A stretch of DNA of 5,597 nucleotides from contig JACZTQ010000219.1 in assembly GCA_022573605.1 (NCBI GenBank), forward strand, positions 1 through 5,597, written 5' to 3'. Positions 1 through 5,431 of this stretch are shown here, piece by piece. Source of the DNA: Pseudomonadota bacterium. Lineage in GTDB: Bacteria; Pseudomonadota; Alphaproteobacteria; Rhodobacterales; Rhodobacteraceae. Position 1 is the first letter of the stretch; the number at the start of each line of letters is the position of its first letter. The notes below the pieces were generated by a model. It saw nothing but the letters and a program-made list of their open reading frames with translations. It did not search any database and was not told the DNA's origin. Both the position numbers and the translations under genes were made by a program.

Positions 1-6
1 CCCGCC

Positions 7-51
7 CCAAGGGTAGGGAGGGGGGGACGGCGCACCGCGCCGTTCCCTTGG
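7..51. terminator. GC-rich hairpin, possible terminator of an upstream gene
   Basis: ACGGCGC (27-33) pairs perfectly with GCGCCGT (37-43) across a 3-nt loop. The stem continues outward through a G-T pair and three G-C pairs (23-26 with 44-47), giving about 11 bp. A competing outer pairing, CCAAGGG (7-13) with CCCTTGG (45-51), is also perfect. No T-tract follows on either strand, so this is not a canonical intrinsic terminator. The location, between an unseen upstream gene and the yajC promoter region, fits a transcript end. The hairpin itself is seen directly; the role is inferred. Confidence 0.35.
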
Positions 52-130
52 CTCCGAATGCCGTGCCGCGCAATGGGCCGCGCCGCGCCAGCTTGGGCAT
101 CCTCTGGCCAAGATGCGATAGCCCTGCCCG

Positions 131-193
131 GCGGGGGAAGGGGATCGGGTTGCGCGGGGGCAGGGGATCGCGTCGCGTTTGGGCAGGGGTCCG
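131..193. repeat. Degenerate 23-bp G-rich tandem repeat
   Basis: GCGGGGGAAGGGGATCG at 131-147 recurs as GCGGGGGCAGGGGATCG at 154-170, with one mismatch in 17. A weaker third copy keeps the same 23-bp step, with GGGCAGGGG at 181-189 matching 158-166. The G-runs at 133-137, 140-143, 147-149, 156-160 and 163-166, with loops of 2 to 6 nt, satisfy the usual G-quadruplex pattern on the + strand. It lies just upstream of the yajC promoter candidate. Function is unknown; it may be simple slippage-generated sequence. Confidence 0.55.
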
Positions 194-214
194 CCCTTTC
201 GCCGTCCGCCCCGC

Positions 215-243
215 TTGCCTCCCCCAAGTCCAGCGTTTATATG
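215..243 (+). promoter_or_regulatory. Candidate sigma70-type promoter for yajC-secDF
   Basis: TTGCCT at 215-220 (4 of 6 to TTGACA) is followed after exactly 17 nt by TATATG at 238-243 (4 of 6 to TATAAT). This TATA-like patch is one of few AT-rich points in a GC-rich region. Transcription would start near 250, leaving a leader of about 55 nt before yajC. That leader contains short GC hairpins such as CCCC/GGGG at 244-257. The call rests only on motif match and position. Confidence 0.45.
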
Positions 244-305
244 CCCCTCATCCGGGGCCAGCCCGGCAAAGACCTAACCACCGGGACAGAGAAAAAGGAT
301 CAAGC

Positions 306-641
306 ATGTTCGTCACGCCCGCCTATGCCCAGGCCGCCGGGGAAGCCGGAGGCTCGGGGTTTTCCCTCGGCTCGTTCATGCCGCTGATCCTGATCTTCGT
401 GATCTTCTACTTCCTGCTGATCCGGCCGCAGCAGAAGCGGGCCAAGGAGCACAAGCTGACGGTCTCGAACCTGCGCCGGGGCGACCAGGTGGTCACCGCG
501 GGCGGGGTGATCGCCAAGGTCACCAAGGTGATCGACGACGACGAGATCGAGGTCGAGATCTCGAAGGGCGTCAAGGTCAAGCTGGTGCGCTCGACCATCA
601 CGGGGGTGCTGTCGAAGACCGAACCGGCCAACGACAACTGA
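306..641 (+). CDS. YajC, Sec translocase accessory membrane protein
   Basis: A small single-span inner-membrane protein that associates with SecD-SecF and the SecYEG channel; it is not essential in Escherichia coli. The 111-residue product fits the family length. The N-terminus MFVTPAYAQA resembles alphaproteobacterial YajC. One hydrophobic helix lies at about residues 23-39 and runs directly into the family hallmark RPQQKR (40-45). A cytoplasmic beta-rich domain follows, with LRRGDQVVTAGG (56-67) and a GVKVKLVRSTI stretch (88-98). The ATG at 306 is chosen because the N-terminus matches the family and an AAGGA lies 6 nt upstream (295-299). The in-frame extension back to 48 is rejected. The gene ends 53 nt before secDF, consistent with an operon; the gap contains a GCCGGCGCCGGC palindrome at 648-659. 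Confidence 0.95.
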   Translation: MFVTPAYAQAAGEAGGSGFSLGSFMPLILIFVIFYFLLIRPQQKRAKEHKLTVSNLRRGDQVVTAGGVIAKVTKVIDDDEIEVEISKGVKVKLVRSTITGVLSKTEPANDN

Positions 642-694
642 TCCGAAGCCGGCGCCGGCCAACCCGGCGCGGGCACGAGAAACAAGGCGGCGCG

Positions 695-3343
695 ATGCTG
701 TTCTTCCCCTTATGGAAACGGATCCTGGTGATCGGCATCTGCCTGGTCGGCCTGCTGTTCGCGATGCCGAACCTGTTCTACGACACCGCCGACAGCGCGG
801 CGCGCGCCCAGACCGAGATCGCCAAGCTGGAGAAGAAGGGCGAGCCGGTGCCGGCCGAGCTGCGGGAACTGGCCGGGAGCTGGCCGAGCTATCTGCCGAT
901 CGATGTGGTCAACCTCGGGCTCGACCTGCGCGGCGGCGCCCATCTGCTGGTCGAGGTGCAGATCGCCGAGGTCGTCGCCGAGCGCATGCAGAGCCTGCGC
1001 GGCGACGCCCGCAAGGCGCTGATCGAGGGCAATGTGCGCCGCTTCACCAACCTGCGCGCGACCGCCGACCAGGTCACCGTGCGGATCACCAAGGCGGAGG
1101 ATTTCGAGCGCGCCGGCGAGTTGCTGCGCGGCCTGGCGCAGTCGCTGGGCGGGTTCCTCGGCGGCGGCTTCGGCATGGGCGGGGGCGTCGTGGGCGGGGT
1201 CGACCTCGAGATCATTGAGGCGGGCGACCAGAGCTGGCGCATCGTGCTGACCGAGCCGGCCATCGTCGCGCTCACCGACCGCACCATGCAGCAATCGCTC
1301 GAGGTGATCCGGCGGCGCATCGACGCGGCCGGCACCCGCGAGCCCTCGATCCAGCGCCAGGGCACCGACCGGGTGCTGATCCAGGTGCCGGGGATCGGCT
1401 CGGCCGAGGAACTGCTCGGCCTGATCGGGCGCACCGCCAAGCTGACCTTCCACCGGGTCGAGGGCTCCAGCGCCACCGAGCCCGTCCCCGGTCCCGGCCA
1501 GATAGTGGTGCCGGACATCGATGACGGCACCTTCTACCTGCTCGAGCGCCGGGCCATCCTGACCGGCGAGCATCTTATCGACAGCTCGATGGGTTCGCAT
1601 CCGCAGAACGGCCTGCCGATCGTGAATTTCCGCTTCGACACCGCCGGCGCCCGGATCTTCGGAAACTACACCTCGGCCAATATCGGCCAGCGTTTCGCCA
1701 CCGTGCTCGACGGCGTGGTGATCACCGCGCCGGTGATCCAGAGCGCGATCCTGGGGGGCTCGGGATTCATCGAGGGCAACTTCACCTCGGAGAGCGCCAG
1801 GGATCTGTCGATCCTGCTGCGCTCGGGCGCGCTGCCGGCCTCGATATCGGTGCTGGAGCAGCGCACCGTGGGGCCGGATCTGGGCGCCGACTCGATCGAG
1901 CAGGGCCAGAGCGCGACCCTGATCGCGTTCGCCGCCGTGCTGGTCTTCATGGCGGTCTATTACGGCATGTTCGGGCTGTTTGCCAATATCGCGCTGCTGC
2001 TGAACGTGGGCCTGATCTTCGGGATGTTGTCGTTGATCGGGGCCACCCTGACCCTGCCCGGCATCGCCGGCATCGTGCTGACCATCGGCATGGCGGTCGA
2101 TGCCAACGTGCTGATCTTCGAGCGCATCAAGGAGGAGTTGCGATCGGCCAAGAGCGTGCCGCGCGCCATCGAGCGCGGCTACGAGCAGGCCTACAGCGCC
2201 ATTTTCGACGCCAACATCACCACCCTGATCGCGGCGGTGATCCTGTTCGCCATGGGCTCGGGCCCGGTCAAGGGGTTCGCGGTGACGCTCGGTTTCGGCA
2301 TCGTCACCTCGGTCTTCACCGCGGTGATGGTGGTGCGGATGATGATCGGCGTCTGGGTGCGGCTGCGCCAGCCCAAGACCCTGAAGGTCAACCTGATCAC
2401 CCTGCTGCCGGAGAAGACCAGAATCGGCTTCATGGGCTTCCGCAAGATCTGCGCCCGCCTCTCGGGCGGCGCGGTGCTGGCCTCGCTGCTGCTGGTGGCG
2501 GTGCTGGGGCTGAACTTCGGCATCGATTTCCGCGGCGGCACCCTGGTCGAGGTGCGCACCGCGGCGCCGGCCGATCTGGGCCAGATCAGGCGGCTGGTCA
2601 GCGGCATGGAGCTGGGCGACGTCCAGGTCCAGAGCTTCGGCTCGGAAATCGACGTGCTGGTCCGGATCGAGGAGCAGACGGGCGAGGCCGACCAGCAGAT
2701 GGCGGTCGCCGCCGAGGTCGGCGAGGTGCTGAAAGCGGCGATCCCCGGCACCGAGATCCGCCGCGTCGAGTCGGTCGGGCCGAAGGTCTCGGGCGAGTTG
2801 TTGCAGGCCGGGGTGCTGGCCATCCTGCTCGCCGTCGGGGCGGTGCTGTTCTACATCTGGCTGCGCTTCGAGTGGCAGTTCGGTGTCGGCGCGGTGGTGG
2901 CGCTGGGCCATGACGTGGCGCTGACCGTGGGGGTGTTCGCGCTGATCGGGATCGAGTTCAACCTCACGACCATCGCCGCCATCCTGACCATCGTCGGCTA
3001 TTCGCTGAACGACACCGTGGTGGTCTACGACCGGGTCCGCGAGAACCTGCGAAAATACAAGAAGATGACGCTGTCGGACCTGCTCGATCTGTCGCTCAAC
3101 GAGACCCTGAGCCGGACCCTGATGACCTCGGCAACGACGCTGATCGCGCTCGGGGCGCTGTTCGCGCTCGGCCCCGAGGTGATCAAGGGGTTCACCTTCG
3201 CGATGATCTGGGGCATCGTGATTGGCACCTACTCGTCGGTGTTCGTCGCAGCACCCCTGTTGCTGTGGTTCAGGATCAAGCGCGACTGGTCGACGGCGGA
3301 CGAGCAGAAGGCCGGGGTCCAGTTCGGCGGCGCGCAGGTCTGA
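695..3343 (+). CDS. SecDF, fused SecD-SecF protein translocase subunit
   Basis: A polytopic inner-membrane protein that uses the proton-motive force to pull secreted proteins out of SecYEG on the periplasmic side. The 882 residues hold a SecD half (about 1-563) and a SecF half (about 564-882) in one frame. SecD shows a first helix (about 9-27), LGLDLRGG (74-81), a large periplasmic domain, VGPDLGADSI (392-401) and a helix with GMAVDANVLIFERIKEELR (465-483). SecF shows FGIDFRGG (608-615), VGPKVSGEL (694-702) and VGYSLNDTVVVYDRVREN (767-784). D469 and D773, with R807, match the positions known for proton transfer in the RND-like membrane core. Twelve membrane helices are expected. AAGG lies 7 nt before the ATG. 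The join (KTLKVNLITLLPEKT, 561-575) has no spare helix. A Gly-rich stretch sits at 151-169. Fused SecDF also occurs in Bacillus and Rhizobiales. Confidence 0.96.
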   Translation: MLFFPLWKRILVIGICLVGLLFAMPNLFYDTADSAARAQTEIAKLEKKGEPVPAELRELAGSWPSYLPIDVVNLGLDLRGGAHLLVEVQIAEVVAERMQSLRGDARKALIEGNVRRFTNLRATADQVTVRITKAEDFERAGELLRGLAQSLGGFLGGGFGMGGGVVGGVDLEIIEAGDQSWRIVLTEPAIVALTDRTMQQSLEVIRRRIDAAGTREPSIQRQGTDRVLIQVPGIGSAEELLGLIGRTAKLTFHRVEGSSATEPVPGPGQIVVPDIDDGTFYLLERRAILTGEHLIDSSMGSHPQNGLPIVNFRFDTAGARIFGNYTSANIGQRFATVLDGVVITAPVIQSAILGGSGFIEGNFTSESARDLSILLRSGALPASISVLEQRTVGPDLGADSIEQGQSATLIAFAAVLVFMAVYYGMFGLFANIALLLNVGLIFGMLSLIGATLTLPGIAGIVLTIGMAVDANVLIFERIKEELRSAKSVPRAIERGYEQAYSAIFDANITTLIAAVILFAMGSGPVKGFAVTLGFGIVTSVFTAVMVVRMMIGVWVRLRQPKTLKVNLITLLPEKTRIGFMGFRKICARLSGGAVLASLLLVAVLGLNFGIDFRGGTLVEVRTAAPADLGQIRRLVSGMELGDVQVQSFGSEIDVLVRIEEQTGEADQQMAVAAEVGEVLKAAIPGTEIRRVESVGPKVSGELLQAGVLAILLAVGAVLFYIWLRFEWQFGVGAVVALGHDVALTVGVFALIGIEFNLTTIAAILTIVGYSLNDTVVVYDRVRENLRKYKKMTLSDLLDLSLNETLSRTLMTSATTLIALGALFALGPEVIKGFTFAMIWGIVIGTYSSVFVAAPLLLWFRIKRDWSTADEQKAGVQFGGAQV

Positions 3344-3356
3344 GGCTCGACGCCGT

Positions 3357-3426
3357 GTAGGGTGCGTGCTGGTCACGCACCGTTGCCGATGCCACTCGAA
3401 CGGTGCGTGACGAGCACGCACCCTAC
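3357..3426. repeat. Nested inverted repeat 1, REP doublet (REPIN-like)
   Basis: Two 28-nt arms (3357-3384 and 3399-3426) are inverted copies with one mismatch (G3371 opposite G3412), separated by 14 nt. Each arm carries its own hairpin: GGTGCGTG (3361-3368) with CACGCACC (3374-3381), and the same pair at 3402-3409 and 3415-3422, each with a 5-nt loop. The outer ends are GTAG and CTAC. A palindrome with a GTAG foot, doubled in inverted orientation, is the known layout of REP doublets mobilised by RAYT transposases. It starts 14 nt after the secDF stop and ends 24 nt before the next gene, so it is probably transcribed. It could form a very stable RNA hairpin that affects mRNA decay or partial termination. 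No T-tract follows. Confidence 0.8.
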
Positions 3427-3450
3427 AACTCACGCGGGGAGGGCGCCGCC

Positions 3451-3813
3451 ATGCGGATGACCGAAATCAGCCTTGCCGGGCGCCTGCCGGTCGATTCCTA
3501 TGGTCCCGGCGGGTTCCGCATCGAGGGCGCCTGGCAGGCCGGCTCGCTGGTGCTGTCGCCGGGCGGGGTGCACGGGTTCGAGCCGCCGGTCGATGCGGAG
3601 GCGCTGGCGCCGCTGGTGGCGCAGGCGGACGCGATCGACGTGGTGCTGATCGGGCAGGGGGCCGAGATCGCACCCCTGGCGGCGCCGCTGCGCGAGGCGC
3701 TGGAGGCGGCCGGGATCGGCGTCGAGGTCATGTCGACCGCCTCGGCCTGCCGGACCTACAACGTGCTGCTGGCCGAGGACCGGAGGGTGGCGGCGGTGCT
3801 GGTGGCGGTTTGA
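3451..3813 (+). CDS. Mth938-like (DUF498/COG3737) domain protein
   Basis: A 120-residue single-domain protein of the Mth938 family, related to human NDUFAF3, a mitochondrial complex I assembly factor. In bacteria its biochemical role is not established. Recognisable features are DSYGPGGFR (15-23), a hydrophobic strand with LIGQGAEI (66-73), and the C-terminal family signature MSTASACRTYNVLLAEDRR (94-112) followed by a hydrophobic strand. There is no signal peptide or membrane helix, so it should be cytosolic. The ATG at 3451 is chosen because GGAGG (3438-3442) lies 8 nt upstream; the ATG at 3457 is an alternative. The in-frame ATG at 3403 lies inside the inverted repeat and is unlikely. Placement directly after secF or secDF is common in alphaproteobacteria as I recall, so co-transcription is plausible despite the 107-nt gap. 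Confidence 0.85.
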   Translation: MRMTEISLAGRLPVDSYGPGGFRIEGAWQAGSLVLSPGGVHGFEPPVDAEALAPLVAQADAIDVVLIGQGAEIAPLAAPLREALEAAGIGVEVMSTASACRTYNVLLAEDRRVAAVLVAV

Positions 3814-3835
3814 GGGGAATTGGCCCCGATTTCCC

Positions 3836-3863
3836 TTTCTCCCGCCGTCATTCCCGCTATATT
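3836..3863 (+). promoter_or_regulatory. Candidate sodB promoter
   Basis: TATATT at 3858-3863 matches TATAAT at 5 of 6 positions and stands out in the GC-rich gap between the Mth938-domain gene and sodB. The matching -35 is weak: TTTCTC at 3836-3841 with a 16-nt spacer, 3 of 6 to TTGACA. Start of transcription would be near 3870, giving a leader of about 55 nt. That leader includes a small hairpin, GGGGC (3873-3877) with GCCCC (3882-3886). I saw no convincing Fur, Irr or iron-responsive operator. Confidence 0.4.
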
Positions 3864-3924
3864 CCGGCACCAGGGGCGCTGGCCCCGCGAGATTAGCATC
3901 CACACCATCAAGGGGGACCGACCG

Positions 3925-4530
3925 ATGGCCTTCGAACTTCCCGATCTTCCCTACGCCCATGACGCGCTGGCCGCCGGCGGCATGTCGGAGGAGACGCTCC
4001 AGTTCCATCACGACCTGCACCACAACGCCTATGTCACCAACGGCAACAACCTGCTGGCGGGCTCCGGGCTGGAGGACAACAGCCTCGAGCAGGTCGTCGC
4101 CGCCGCCTACAACGACGCCGACAAGGTGGGCCTGTTCAACAACGCCTCGCAGCATTGGAACCACACCCAGTTCTGGCAGATGATGGGGCCGTCGGGGCGC
4201 AACATGCCCTCGGAGCTCGCGGCCCGCATCGGCGACGCCTTCGGCTCGGCCGCCGCCTTCAAGGAGCAGTTCGTCGCCGCCGGGGTGGGTCAGTTCGGCT
4301 CGGGCTGGTGCTGGCTGGTCAAGGACGGCGACGCCCTCAAGATCACCAAGACCCCGAACGGGGTGAACCCGCTCTGCTTCGGCCAGACCGCGCTCTTGGG
4401 CTGCGATGTGTGGGAGCACGCCTACTACATCGATTTTCGCAACAAGCGCCCGGTCTACATCCAGAATTTCCTCGACAAGCTGGTGAACTGGGAGAACGTG
4501 GCCGAGCGCCTTTCGGCCGCCGGGGGCTGA
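3925..4530 (+). CDS. sodB: Superoxide dismutase, iron type
   Basis: Converts superoxide to oxygen and hydrogen peroxide in the cytosol. The 201-residue length and the opening MAFELPDLPYAHDAL closely follow E. coli SodB. The four metal ligands are present by alignment: H28 in LQFHHDLHH, H80 in QHWNH, and D161 and H165 in DVWEHAYYIDFRN. The second-sphere glutamine sits at Q76 (NNASQHWNH), as in iron enzymes, while the position that holds glutamine in manganese enzymes appears to be G146. This supports the Fe form, though some alphaproteobacterial SODs are cambialistic. There is no signal peptide. AGGGGGA (3911-3917) lies 7 nt before the chosen ATG. An upstream in-frame ATG at 3820 adds 35 residues that are not SOD-like and is rejected. 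The gene likely has its own promoter in the 111-nt gap upstream. Confidence 0.97.
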   Translation: MAFELPDLPYAHDALAAGGMSEETLQFHHDLHHNAYVTNGNNLLAGSGLEDNSLEQVVAAAYNDADKVGLFNNASQHWNHTQFWQMMGPSGRNMPSELAARIGDAFGSAAAFKEQFVAAGVGQFGSGWCWLVKDGDALKITKTPNGVNPLCFGQTALLGCDVWEHAYYIDFRNKRPVYIQNFLDKLVNWENVAERLSAAGG

Positions 4531-4578
4531 GCGGGGGGGACGCGGTCGGGGCGGTCGCCGGTCACGATTTCGCCTAAT

Positions 4579-4597
4579 CCCCGGCCTTGCGCCGGGG
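4579..4597 (+). terminator. Hairpin downstream of sodB, possible terminator
   Basis: CCCCGGC (4579-4585) pairs perfectly with GCCGGGG (4591-4597) across a 5-nt loop, 48 nt after the sodB stop. No T-tract follows, only CTCGCGCCGTTT, so it is at best a non-canonical terminator or an mRNA-stabilising 3' hairpin. In a convergent region it could serve both strands. Confidence 0.35.
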
Positions 4598-4632
4598 CCT
4601 CGCGCCGTTTCGCGCGCCCTCGGACACCAGCA

Positions 4633-4705
4633 CGTAGGGCGGATCTTGATCCGCCAATCACGTTCCCCGATCAACACGCAATGGCGGGTCAAGACCCGCC
4701 CTACG
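4633..4705. repeat. Nested inverted repeat 2, REP doublet (REPIN-like)
   Basis: Two 24-nt arms (4633-4656 and 4682-4705) are inverted copies with two differences, around a 25-nt centre. The left arm has GTAG, then GGCGGATC-TT-GATCCGCC (4638-4655), a perfect local palindrome. The right arm has GGCGGGTC-AA-GACCCGCC (4683-4700), also perfect, then CTAC. The two inter-arm differences are a paired A-T to G-C exchange inside the arm hairpin, so each local hairpin is preserved. The GTAG foot and 8-bp arm stems match repeat 1, while the palindrome sequence differs. It lies between convergent sodB and the LOG-family gene, a typical site for REP sequences. Confidence 0.8.
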
Positions 4706-4711
4706 CTCGCT

Positions 4712-4741
4712 GCGCCTCCCTCCCGGGGAGGAGTGAGGCGC
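4712..4741 (-). terminator. Hairpin just after the LOG-family gene, possible terminator
   Basis: GCGCCTC (4712-4718) pairs with GAGGCGC (4735-4741). Inside it, CCTCCC (4719-4724) can pair with most of GGGAGG (4726-4731), leaving a 3-nt bulge at 4732-4734. On the minus strand the hairpin begins 12 nt after the stop codon of the LOG-family gene. It lacks a U-tract, so it may be a weak or factor-assisted terminator. It sits next to repeat 2, giving three stem-loops within about 165 bp of the convergent region. Confidence 0.4.
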
Positions 4742-4753
4742 TCCGCCCGGGCG

Positions 4754-5320
4754 TCATTCCCGTGCAGGCAGCGCCTCGCCGAGCGCCGCCATCAGCTCGT
4801 CGACGGTCTCGACCACCGTCAGATAGTCGCGGAACTGCGCACCCACGAAGCCCTCGGCCACCATGTGGTCGAACAGCGCCAGCAGCGGTTCCCAGTAGCC
4901 GGCGGTGTTGAGCAGGAAGGCGGGCTTGGCGTGCAGGCCGAGATGGCGCCAGGTCAGCACCTCGATCAGCTCGTCCAGGGTGCCCGGGCCGCCGGGCAGC
5001 GCGATCACCGCCTCGGCGTTGCCCAGCATCAGTTTCTTGCGCTCGTGCATGGTCTCGGTGACGATCAGGGCGTCGATCCGGTGATTGGCGACCTCCAGCT
5101 CATAGAGGTGGCGCGGGATGAAACCGGTGATCCGGGCCCCGGCTTCCTGCGCGGCGCGGGCGGTCTCGCCCATCAGCCCGGCGTCGCCGGCGCCGTAGAC
5201 CAGCGCGTAGCCGGCCCGCCCCAGCGCCGCGCCCAGCGCCCGCGCCTCGCGGGCGATGACCGGGTTGCGGCCGCTGCGCGAGCCGCAATAGATGCAGACC
5301 GAGTGCTGGTGCGGGGGCAT
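4754..5320 (-). CDS. LOG-family protein (TIGR00730), putative cytokinin riboside 5'-monophosphate phosphoribohydrolase
   Basis: A Rossmann-fold enzyme of the LONELY GUY / lysine-decarboxylase-like family. Characterised members cleave the N-glycosidic bond of nucleoside 5'-monophosphates (AMP or cytokinin nucleotides) to release base and ribose 5-phosphate; the old lysine decarboxylase label is wrong. The 188 residues fit the short LOG class. Visible motifs are VCIYCGSRSG (8-17), YGAGDAGLMG (42-51), the MHERK motif with R94 and K95, and PGGPGTLDE (109-117), matching PGGxGTxxE with E117 as the expected catalytic glutamate. The start at 5320 is supported by GGAGGG (plus-strand positions 5330-5335), 9 nt upstream. 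The gene is convergent with sodB and divergent from the gene at the right edge. In a bacterium the real substrate is probably a general nucleotide; this is inference. Confidence 0.93.
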   Translation of the reverse strand: MPPHQHSVCIYCGSRSGRNPVIAREARALGAALGRAGYALVYGAGDAGLMGETARAAQEAGARITGFIPRHLYELEVANHRIDALIVTETMHERKKLMLGNAEAVIALPGGPGTLDELIEVLTWRHLGLHAKPAFLLNTAGYWEPLLALFDHMVAEGFVGAQFRDYLTVVETVDELMAALGEALPARE

Positions 5321-5361
5321 GCGCCGCGTCCCTCCGGTTCCAGGGAAAACGTGAAGGGTTA

Positions 5362-5390
5362 TTTACACCAGCGGAATTTCGTAGGATAGG
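5362..5390 (+). promoter_or_regulatory. Candidate promoter for the right-edge gene
   Basis: TTTACA at 5362-5367 matches TTGACA at 5 of 6 positions. A 17-nt spacer leads to GATAGG at 5385-5390, which matches TATAAT at only 3 of 6. The region (about 5357-5390) is the most AT-rich part of the 111-bp gap between two divergent genes, so promoters for both directions are expected here. The -10 match is poor. Confidence 0.3.
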
Positions 5391-5431
5391 GTGCGCCGGC
5401 AATGGTGGGGCGAGCGGAAGGCGTTCGAGAG

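Larger units (their letters stand above)
1..305. other. Non-coding region upstream of yajC
   Basis: I find no credible gene in these 305 bases. The frame that leads into yajC stays open back to position 48, but its translation is Arg/Pro/Gly-rich low-complexity sequence unlike any YajC N-terminus. The region holds a GC-rich hairpin near the left edge, a G-rich stretch with a 23-bp tandem repeat, and a promoter-like sequence close to yajC, each listed separately. The 3' end of an upstream gene could lie just outside the window. No tRNA-like cloverleaf was noticed. Confidence 0.6.

Noticed and set aside
48..305. N-terminal extension of yajC
   Set aside because: The extension is Arg/Pro/Gly-rich, and the YajC family start and ribosome binding site both fit ATG 306.
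3357..3426. Repeat 1 as a classical intrinsic terminator
   Set aside because: There is no T-tract on either side, and the GTAG-ended nested palindromes fit a REP doublet better. A partial effect on transcription remains possible.
710..3433. Minus-strand open frame of 907 codons opposite secDF
   Set aside because: It is antisense to a clear SecDF gene and its translation is His/Asp/Gln/Arg-rich without recognisable domains, as is usual opposite GC-rich genes.
3403..3450. Upstream start for the Mth938-domain gene
   Set aside because: This ATG lies within the right arm of repeat 1 and lacks a ribosome binding site; ATG 3451 has GGAGG at good spacing.
3430..4692. Minus-strand open frame of 420 codons opposite the Mth938-domain gene and sodB
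   Set aside because: It spans two convincing plus-strand genes and an intergenic repeat, and has no family motif.
3846..4762. Shared 11-mer CGTCATTCCCG at 3846-3856 and 4752-4762 as a repeat family
   Set aside because: The second copy encodes the end of the LOG-family gene and neither has a palindromic partner, so chance or weak resemblance is the simpler reading.
4646..5389. Plus-strand open frame of 247 codons opposite the LOG-family gene
   Set aside because: It starts inside repeat 2 and shadows a gene with complete LOG motifs on the other strand; its translation is low-complexity.
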